NCBI GenBank assembly: GCA_947378615.1
Contig: CANCKV010000046.1
Span: 1-11,272 of the forward strand
Direction: 5' to 3'
Source of the DNA: Chitinophagaceae bacterium
GTDB lineage: Bacteria > Bacteroidota > Bacteroidia > Chitinophagales > Chitinophagaceae
Length of the DNA: 11,272 nucleotides
This document shows positions 6,851 to 11,272 of this stretch, one piece after another (positions within the stretch are counted from its first letter, which is position 1; the number at the start of each line of letters is the position of its first letter). The position numbers were made by a program, and so were the translations under genes. The notes beneath the pieces were generated by a model. That model saw only the letters and a list, made by a program, of their open reading frames with translations, was not told the origin of the DNA and made no database searches.

Positions 6851-8578
6851 ATGAAAAAGGCTATTTTAGTATTACTTACAAGCCTTGCCCTTTATTTTGG
6901 CAATGCACAATATAGTAATCTTCCAATCATTGGATTGGATACAGGATTTGTAAATCCTTATAACTATAAGGTCGTGAAAACAAAGCAATACAGTAAAGCC
7001 TCTGTTTCTTCTGCACATCCACTTGCATCTCTTGTAGGTGCTACAATACTTAGAAGAGGGGGAAATGCCTTTGATGCAGCAATTGCTGTTCAATGGGTTT
7101 TGGCTGTTGTTTATCCGGGGGCAGGAAACATTGGCGGTGGTGGTTTTTTAGTCGGACATCATTGGGATGGGAAGAATATCGCTATTGATTATCGGGAAAC
7201 CGCTCCCTCTAAAGCATCAAAAGATATGTATTTGAATAATGAGGGCAATGTTCAATCAAGGCTTTCTCAACAAGGTCATCTTGCCTGTGGTGTGCCGGGA
7301 ACTGTTGCAGGGTTATTTGAAACAAAAAAATATGGACATCTTTCTATGAGAACATTGATTCAACCGGCTATAGATATTGCTGAGTATGGGTTTGTGATTA
7401 CTGAAAGGGAAGCAAATGGACTGAACTCAACGAAGGCATCCTTTAATGCGAATAGTACACAACCGAGTGTATTTGTAAAAGAGACTCCGTGGAAGGCAGG
7501 AGACACATTAATTAATAAAGACCTTGCTGAGACACTGAAAAGAATTAGGGACTTTGGCGAAAGGGGATTTTATGAGGGGAAAACTGCCAAACTGATTATT
7601 GAAGAGATTCGTCAGGGAAATGGCATCATGACGTTGGATGACTTAAAAAATTATAAGGCAAAAAGTCGAAATGCAATTGTTTTTAATTATAAAGGATATG
7701 ATATTGTATCAATGCCTCCTCCGAGTAGTGGGGGTATTCTTTTGTGTCAGATGATGAAGATGATTGAAGGAAGAAATATCAGTCGCTATCCTTTTCAAAG
7801 TCCACAAGCGGTTCAATTGATGGTGGAAGCGGAAAGAAGGGCTTTCGCAGACCGTGCCACATACATGGGAGACCCTGATTTTTGGAAAGTACCCTTAAAA
7901 ACCCTTTTGGACGATAACTATATCAATCATCGGATGGCAGATTATGATAGCACAAAAGCGACTCCTTCTACCTCTATCAAGGCAGGTTTGATAAAGGAAA
8001 GTGATCAGACCACGCATATCAGCATATTAGATAAGGATGGAAATATGGTGAGTGTGACAACGACCCTTAATGGTAGTTACGGCTGTAGAACCGTAGTGGG
8101 TGGGGCAGGTTTTTTACTCAATAATGAAATGGACGATTTTAGTGCAAAGGCGGGTGCTGCGAATATGTATGGTGCTGTGGGAGGGGTGGCTAATTCTATT
8201 CAACCTAATAAAAGGATGCTAAGTTCGATGACTCCGACGATAGTTTTGAAAAATAAGAAACCATTTCTTGTTGTAGGCACTCCCGGCGGTACTACAATTC
8301 CTACTTCTGTTTTTCAAACTTTAGTAAATATTATCGATTATAAAATGAATGGGGATGATGCGGTAAATCTTCCAAAATTTCACCATCAATGGCTTCCCGA
8401 TGAAATAGCATTTGAACCTGCATTTCCTACTGATACAAAGAAGGCATTAGAGTCGATAGGTTATCAATTGACAAAGAGAGAATCAATAGGTAGAACAGAG
8501 TTAATCAGGCAATTAGCCGACGGAAAAAAAGAAACGATTGCGGATAAAAGAGGGGATGATAGTGTTGCAGGTTATTAA
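6851..8578 (+). CDS. ggt: Gamma-glutamyltransferase (glutathione hydrolase), exported
   Basis: This periplasmic N-terminal nucleophile hydrolase cleaves glutathione and other gamma-glutamyl compounds and transfers the gamma-glutamyl group to peptides or water. It is made as a 575-residue proenzyme, the usual length. Residues 1-19 are a signal peptide (cleavage near GNA-Q). GGNAFDAAIAV at 70-80 and GGGGFLV at 95-101 are family blocks. YRETAP includes Arg115, the residue that binds the glutamyl carboxylate (Arg114 in E. coli). Self-cleavage should occur before Thr387 in DQTTHIS, which then becomes the nucleophile of the small subunit. NNEMDDFS at 424-431, LSSMTPT at 457-463 and GTPGGTT at 476-482 complete the substrate site, and the lid-loop region is present. 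It is convergent with the AraC gene. No lipobox cysteine is seen. Confidence 0.96.
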   Translation: MKKAILVLLTSLALYFGNAQYSNLPIIGLDTGFVNPYNYKVVKTKQYSKASVSSAHPLASLVGATILRRGGNAFDAAIAVQWVLAVVYPGAGNIGGGGFLVGHHWDGKNIAIDYRETAPSKASKDMYLNNEGNVQSRLSQQGHLACGVPGTVAGLFETKKYGHLSMRTLIQPAIDIAEYGFVITEREANGLNSTKASFNANSTQPSVFVKETPWKAGDTLINKDLAETLKRIRDFGERGFYEGKTAKLIIEEIRQGNGIMTLDDLKNYKAKSRNAIVFNYKGYDIVSMPPPSSGGILLCQMMKMIEGRNISRYPFQSPQAVQLMVEAERRAFADRATYMGDPDFWKVPLKTLLDDNYINHRMADYDSTKATPSTSIKAGLIKESDQTTHISILDKDGNMVSVTTTLNGSYGCRTVVGGAGFLLNNEMDDFSAKAGAANMYGAVGGVANSIQPNKRMLSSMTPTIVLKNKKPFLVVGTPGGTTIPTSVFQTLVNIIDYKMNGDDAVNLPKFHHQWLPDEIAFEPAFPTDTKKALESIGYQLTKRESIGRTELIRQLADGKKETIADKRGDDSVAGY

Positions 8579-8591
8579 TAGTAAAGAAAGT

Positions 8592-8634
8592 TTTAGTGTA
8601 GATTTATTTTAATAAAAGTAAATCCACGACTAAA
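8592..8634. terminator. Hairpin between convergent ggt and AraC genes
   Basis: TTTAGTGTAGATTTA (8592-8606) can pair with TAAATCCACGACTAAA (8619-8634), with one bulged base and one mismatch; the loop TTTTAATAAAA can extend the stem. It lies 13 nt after the ggt stop and 86 nt past the AraC stop, so it could serve both genes. U-tracts are weak on both sides, so the call is moderate. Confidence 0.42.
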
Positions 8635-8720
8635 GATTAATGAATAGGCATGCTTTTTATGCTAACATTTTCGCACTTAAAATAAACGTTTGGTTTTGAA
8701 ATACAGCAAGAATAAACTGA

Positions 8721-9599
8721 TTAATTATTAGTATCAACGACCTCTGCTGACATTCTTTCAGAAAATTGTTTCTTATATTTTGTAGGTGGCATCTTCTTGA
8801 CTTTTAAGAATTGCTTATTAAAGTTAGCAATCGTATTAAAGCCACTTTCATAACAAATTGTCTCTATTGATTTTTGCGAATCAAGCAACTGTTTGCAAGC
8901 ATAGCCAATCCGTATCTCATTCAAAAAGTCAATATAAGTTTTCTTTGTACATTTCTTAAAGTAACTACAGAAAGCAGGGATACTCATTTGTGCATTCCTT
9001 GCAACTTCTTCAAGTTTGATTGTTTCTTGAAAGTTATCTATTGAAAATTGAAAAATCTTATCTATCCTTTCCTTGTTTTTAGAATTCAAGTCCTTCACAT
9101 CTTGTGTTGATAATGTTTTATAGTCCTGTTTCCTTGACAATAACTGCAAACATTCACCTAGAAGTAATATTCTAGAAAAGCCAATTGCATCTACCAATTT
9201 TCTTAACCTTTTGGCCAATTCTACCTTTGTCGCTCCTTCAATATACAAACCTTGAGACGAAATTTTTAGTAAATCTACAATCTGAGAACACTCTGGCAAT
9301 TTTAGAAATGCATCGCCCCAAAAGTCTTCTCTAAAGTGGATTACAATAGCACTAGTAATTAAATCTGCAGGTTCTTTTTGAAATGTATGAGGCAGGTTGC
9401 TACCTAAAAAATAAATATCCTCCTCTACAAATTCTCCTACATAGTTTCCAATATAGCTATGCCCTCCTCCTTTTAGTATGAGTATAAACTCGTATTCGAT
9501 ATGCTGATGCCAAGACACCTCAAAGTTGGGGGTTGTATGAATGTTGGCAACAAAAGATTTATTCTCATCTAATGGCAGCTTCTCTATTAAAGGCTTCAT
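8721..9599 (-). CDS. AraC family transcriptional regulator with N-terminal cupin domain
   Basis: This is a 292-residue DNA-binding regulator. The N-terminal half is an AraC-type cupin sensor: SWHQHIEYEFILILKG at 29-44 (His31, His33, Glu37) and GSNLPHTF at 66-73 (His71) fit its usual strand pattern. The C-terminal 100 residues hold two helix-turn-helix motifs. The first lies around 195-216 (LEEVARNAQMSIPAFCSYFKK) and the second around 245-266 (IETICYESGFNTIANFNKQF). The signature ending MPPTKYKKQF follows at 270-279. The layout is that of Bacteroidota regulators of sugar or nutrient uptake genes, but no target operon lies next to it; ggt is convergent. It ends in a polar tail (SAEVVDTNN). An inverted repeat just upstream suggests autoregulation. 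The effector is unknown. Confidence 0.92.
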   Translation of the reverse strand: MKPLIEKLPLDENKSFVANIHTTPNFEVSWHQHIEYEFILILKGGGHSYIGNYVGEFVEEDIYFLGSNLPHTFQKEPADLITSAIVIHFREDFWGDAFLKLPECSQIVDLLKISSQGLYIEGATKVELAKRLRKLVDAIGFSRILLLGECLQLLSRKQDYKTLSTQDVKDLNSKNKERIDKIFQFSIDNFQETIKLEEVARNAQMSIPAFCSYFKKCTKKTYIDFLNEIRIGYACKQLLDSQKSIETICYESGFNTIANFNKQFLKVKKMPPTKYKKQFSERMSAEVVDTNN

Positions 9600-9627
9600 A
9601 AATTCACTATTTTCACAATAATAAGGT

Positions 9628-9635
9628 CAAATATA
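9628..9635 (-). promoter_or_regulatory. Candidate -7 element of the AraC-family gene
   Basis: On the minus strand TATATTTG (9635-9628) is a full match to TAnnTTTG, 29 nt before the ATG. The nearest TTG (9661-9659) lies 23 nt further upstream, slightly longer than usual and inside the spacer of the inverted repeat described next. Transcription would start near 9622. Confidence 0.5.
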
Positions 9636-9643
9636 AATATAAA

Positions 9644-9672
9644 TTGATAATATAATTACAATTTATTATCAA
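9644..9672. promoter_or_regulatory. Inverted repeat, candidate operator upstream of the AraC-family gene
   Basis: TTGATAATA (9644-9652) and TATTATCAA (9664-9672) are perfect 9-bp inverted arms with an 11-nt spacer, so equivalent bases lie 20 bp apart, about two helical turns. It lies directly upstream of the -7 element and covers the place of the -33 element. That is where a dimeric autoregulator would bind. The pairing is seen in sequence; the regulator's identity is inferred from adjacency. Confidence 0.5.
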
Positions 9673-9735
9673 ATTGTTTTTTTGGGTATTTTAATATTAC
9701 GATCCATCAACTTTTAGGGAGTCCATTTTCATTTT

Positions 9736-9989
9736 TTGAAGCAATCATTTGCCTTTTTTGTATTTCTAACTCTCTTGAGTTGTAGTGCTATTTTCATTAA
9801 GATCTAGATATATTTCGTTCTTTGAAAGGAGATAATGAGAATGCAGAAAAGGTTATACTAGTGATTGATTCTTATAATTCAAAACTTCTTGATGAAGCGA
9901 TAGTTCTTTTCATGGGCATCTTACTACTCTTTACTTTTCCTGCGTTGGTGTGGGGTAGTAGCAGTACCGAGAACCCCGATTTTCGATGA
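9736..9989 (+). pseudogene. Possible decayed lipoprotein-like frame
   Basis: From a TTG at 9736 one frame reads LKQSFAFFVFLTLLSCSAIF and stops at 9805-9807. It looks like a lipoprotein signal peptide with LLSC as lipobox. A second frame, open from 9801 to the stop at 9987-9989, reads DLDIFRSLKGDNENAEKV, then further polar residues, then a hydrophobic MGILLLFTFPALVWG segment. The two overlap by a few bases and differ by a frame, so a frameshift in an old gene would explain both. There is no ATG at the start, no family was recognised and chance is possible. Confidence 0.25.
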
Positions 9990-10042
9990 GTATCTTACAA
10001 TCTTTACAAGTCATGCGTTAGGGGGGGGCAGCGGGGTAGCGG
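9986..10042. repeat. Intergenic repeat, copy A
   Basis: This copy aligns with 10389-10439 over most of its length. Shared blocks are ATGAGT, TCTTACAAT, TTT, CAA, TCATGC, TAG, then a G-run with CAG and TAGCGG. The main differences are single substitutions, one extra base and four extra bases in the GC-rich end. It ends 3 nt after the stop codon of the 89-codon gene (minus strand). The GC-rich end contains a run of eight G. Its origin is unknown. Confidence 0.65.
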
Positions 10043-10045
10043 AGG

Positions 10046-10315
10046 TTATTTTTTAAAGTAAGTGCCGATTATCATCAGTGCCAAGGCAATAAAAAAACCA
10101 AAGAACCATTTAAGCATATCATTTTTGCTTTCGGCTATCTTAAGTTCAAGCAAACTCAATTTTTTATCTAATGTAAAAAAGTCCTCTTTCCAAAGGCTCT
10201 TATAGTTGATAGTAGAAGCCTTTATATCTTCTACCACTACTTCTTCAATTGTATCTACAAATTCCTTTGCATCTGCTTCGCTCATTTTCAGTTTTAATCT
10301 TGCAATGTCATACAA
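10046..10315 (-). CDS. Small coiled-coil protein with C-terminal membrane anchor (DUF1640-like), no ATG at apparent start
   Basis: The frame gives 89 residues from a TTG at 10315, or 79 from the first ATG (10285, MSEADAKEF). Residues 10-30 are acidic and helical (SEADAKEFVDTIEEVV). Residues 49-67 are a short coiled coil (LDKKLSLLELKIAESKND). WFFGFFIALALMIIGTYF at 69-86 is a single membrane helix followed by KK. This layout is that of DUF1640/CCDC90-like small bacterial proteins, whose function is not settled. It is paralogous to the partial gene at the right edge (LMIIGTYFKK against IMIIGLYLKK). The frame is open further upstream, and seven codons before the TTG an ATC (10336) precedes STINIRLYDIARL, which would be a natural N-terminus had it been ATG. 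It may therefore be decaying or use a non-standard start. Confidence 0.6.
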   Translation of the reverse strand: MYDIARLKLKMSEADAKEFVDTIEEVVVEDIKASTINYKSLWKEDFFTLDKKLSLLELKIAESKNDMLKWFFGFFIALALMIIGTYFKK

Positions 10316-10388
10316 CCTAATATTAATAGTACTGATTTTTTCCTTTTAATATTGCAATAGTAATCTATATTTAGCATATACCTTTCCA

Positions 10389-10439
10389 ATGAGTGTCTTA
10401 CAATATTTCAATTCATGCACTAGTGGGGGCAGTAGCGGG
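10389..10439. repeat. Intergenic repeat, copy B
   Basis: This is a second copy of the repeat at 9986-10042, in the same orientation and somewhat shorter in the GC-rich end (GTGGGGGCAGTAGCGGG). It lies 34 nt past the stop codon of the DUF5618 gene and upstream of the 89-codon gene. Confidence 0.65.
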
Positions 10440-10473
10440 ATTCGTTTGATTTATAGAATATTTTCTATTTAAT

Positions 10474-10857
10474 TTAATGACTTATGACCTCCTGCTTTTT
10501 CTCCACCCAATTTATAATCCTCTCTGCTTCTTTAAGACCTACATTGGCTATATCTACGCTTAAATCTCCATCATAACCCATTCCTAAATGAAGGATTTCA
10601 TAAGCATTCAAAAAACTGTTAAGTATTTTCTTGTCTAATTTAGCCAAACCTTCTTGATACCACTCAACTTTCTTACGTCCTTTTTTCTTGATATCAAACA
10701 AACCATCCAAAGCTACCAATACGCCTAGATAAGCAGTGTGTCCAGCCATGCGAACATACTTTTTATCATGATAACGGGTTCCTTCTTTTTTTGCTTTTAC
10801 CCGCAATATATCTTTTGCGTTATTTATATAACGGTGTGCTTCTTGAGTCTCGTTCAT
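10474..10857 (-). CDS. DUF5618 family protein
   Basis: This is a 127-residue, mostly helical cytosolic protein that I recognise as DUF5618, a Bacteroidota family of unknown function. Family-like features are the start EAHRYINNAKDILRVKAKKE, the block DKKYVRMAGHTAYLGVLVAL at 31-50, a middle helix with AYEILHLGMGYDGDLS at 85-100 and a last helix GLKEAERIINWVEKK. The arrangement of helices resembles HEPN-type proteins. The nearest thing to their R-x4-6-H motif is Arg36-x-x-x-His40, which is too short and in the first half, so ribonuclease activity should not be assumed. No nucleotidyltransferase partner is present. It is flanked by two DUF1640-like genes on the same strand and has its own candidate promoter with a very short leader (about 8 nt). 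Confidence 0.75.
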   Translation of the reverse strand: MNETQEAHRYINNAKDILRVKAKKEGTRYHDKKYVRMAGHTAYLGVLVALDGLFDIKKKGRKKVEWYQEGLAKLDKKILNSFLNAYEILHLGMGYDGDLSVDIANVGLKEAERIINWVEKKQEVISH

Positions 10858-10870
10858 AAATTAATTTGCG

Positions 10871-10899
10871 TAAAAGTAAGGTAAATCGTACCCACCCAA
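10871..10899 (-). promoter_or_regulatory. Candidate promoter of the DUF5618 gene
   Basis: On the minus strand TTG (10899-10897) is followed after 18 nt by TACTTTTA (10878-10871), one base off TAnnTTTG. Transcription would start near 10865, about 8 nt before the ATG. The terminator at 10935-10975 just upstream supports an independent transcript beginning here. Confidence 0.5.
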
Positions 10900-10934
10900 T
10901 AAATTATTTTGCATACAAAAACATTTTTAAAATG

Positions 10935-10975
10935 AAAAAAGTGCAGCCATATCTTGAAGATAGCAACTGCACTTT
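10935..10975 (-). terminator. Terminator after the partial DUF1640-like gene
   Basis: On the minus strand AAAGTGCAG (10975-10967) pairs with CTGCACTTT (10946-10938), and the inside holds a second palindrome, TATCTT/AAGATA around one base. A run of six T follows the stem (10940-10935), then CATTTT. It lies about 100 nt after the stop of the right-edge gene and before the DUF5618 promoter. Confidence 0.68.
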
Positions 10976-11011
10976 ACTGTAAATTTAAGAACCGTATTGA
11001 TTGATATGCCA

Positions 11012-11026
11012 CAAGTCGCCGACTTG
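11012..11026. repeat. REP-like palindrome
   Basis: CAAGTCG-C-CGACTTG is a perfect 7-bp inverted repeat around one base. The flanks TGCCA and CAGCA extend it imperfectly to about 25 bases. It is GC-rich against its surroundings and lies in the 3' flank of the right-edge gene. It resembles dispersed palindromic elements, but only one copy is in the window. Confidence 0.5.
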
Positions 11027-11050
11027 CAGCAGCGATACCTTTATTTTATG

Positions 11051-11063
11051 AGCGGTAGCGGTA
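11051..11063. repeat. GC-rich motif shared with the ends of repeat copies A and B
   Basis: AGCGGTAGCGGTA resembles AGCGGGGTAGCGG at 10030-10042 and AGTAGCGGG at 10431-10439. In each case it lies just past the stop codon of a minus-strand accessory gene (11 nt here). It may be the remnant of the same repeat, but the rest of the unit is not recognisable here. Confidence 0.4.
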
Positions 11064-11074
11064 GTAATTAAGAA

Positions 11075-11272
11075 TTATTTTTTTAGATAAAGTCCAATTA
11101 TCATAATGGCTAGAGTAAGAAATACACCGATTACCCACTTAAATTGGTCTGTCATCTTATCTTTCAACCTTATCTCTAGTTGAAGTAAATCTTGTTTGGT
11201 TGATAATATATTTAAATTCGTTTCGTTGTTATCCTTTATTTTTCCATCAACAAAGGAAACCAAAGCCTCTGC
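11075..11272 (-). CDS. Small coiled-coil membrane-anchored protein (DUF1640-like), 5' end outside window
   Basis: The last 65 codons of a minus-strand gene are present; the frame is open to the right edge, so the true start lies outside. The visible part begins AEALVSFVDGKI, reminiscent of the family's AEAL helix. A polar linker and the coiled coil STKQDLLQLEIRLKDKMTD follow. The end is one membrane helix, FKWVIGVFLTLAIMIIGLYL, with KK at the C-terminus. It is a paralogue of the gene at 10046-10315, with which it shares spacing and the MIIG-Y-KK end. It has no ATG in the visible frame; a TTG at 11263 is possible but unlikely to be the start. Function is unknown; membrane tethering of a coiled-coil oligomer is inferred. 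Confidence 0.65.
   Translation of the reverse strand, partial: AEALVSFVDGKIKDNNETNLNILSTKQDLLQLEIRLKDKMTDQFKWVIGVFLTLAIMIIGLYLKK

Larger units (their letters stand above)
9600..10045. other. Gene-poor accessory stretch downstream of the AraC promoter region
   Basis: This 446-nt stretch holds, from left to right, the AraC promoter and inverted repeat, a possibly decayed lipoprotein-like frame (9736-9989) and repeat copy A (9986-10042) next to the stop of the 89-codon gene. No intact gene was found on either strand. Confidence 0.55.

Noticed and set aside
6872..7093. Minus-strand 73-codon frame inside ggt
   Set aside because: It lies antisense to the conserved signal peptide and N-terminal blocks of gamma-glutamyltransferase; no supporting features.
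9985..10439. Repeats A and B as integron attC sites with gene cassettes
   Set aside because: Copy A contains GTTAGG-like bases, but copy B lacks GTT at that place. No paired RYYYAAC / GTTRRRY cores or imperfect long hairpin are seen, and no integrase is present.

Overview
The window looks like a chromosomal segment of a member of the Bacteroidota, inferred from several traits. It is AT-rich. Start codons sit behind A/T-rich leaders with no clear Shine-Dalgarno sequence. Several intergenic regions carry the Bacteroidota promoter pattern (TTG/TTTG, about 18-22 nt, then TAnnTTTG). The gene families also fit: tandem DUF1573 secreted proteins, a greA-HIT pair and a DUF5618 protein. No tRNA, rRNA, CRISPR array or intact insertion sequence was seen.

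Positions 1-3087 (all minus strand) hold cell-envelope genes. A partial GDP-L-fucose synthase (fcl) is cut by the left edge. GDP-mannose 4,6-dehydratase (gmd) overlaps it by one base, and together they make GDP-L-fucose from GDP-mannose. Upstream lies an LpxD-type acyltransferase of lipid A synthesis. Positions 3088-5340 (plus strand) start with an intergenic region holding a good promoter and a terminator-like hairpin at the predicted transcript start. Then come greA, its terminator, a HIT-family nucleotide hydrolase/transferase and an alpha/beta hydrolase.

Positions 5341-6432 (minus strand) hold two tandem secreted DUF1573 proteins, with hairpins after each. Positions 6851-8578 (plus) encode an exported gamma-glutamyltransferase with its catalytic threonine. 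It is convergent with an AraC-family regulator (8721-9599, minus), whose upstream region has a perfect 9-bp inverted repeat with arms 20 bp apart, a candidate operator.

From about 9600 to the right edge the window looks accessory. It contains a probably decayed lipoprotein-like frame and a DUF5618 protein. Flanking the DUF5618 gene are two paralogous short coiled-coil proteins with one C-terminal membrane anchor (DUF1640-like), one lacking an ATG at its apparent start and one cut by the window edge. All three genes lie on the minus strand and each is followed by related GC-rich repeat sequence. This is the least explained part of the window. No complete, clearly novel system can be demonstrated from the sequence alone; the best candidates are the DUF1640-like/DUF5618 cluster with its repeats and the hairpin at the greA promoter.
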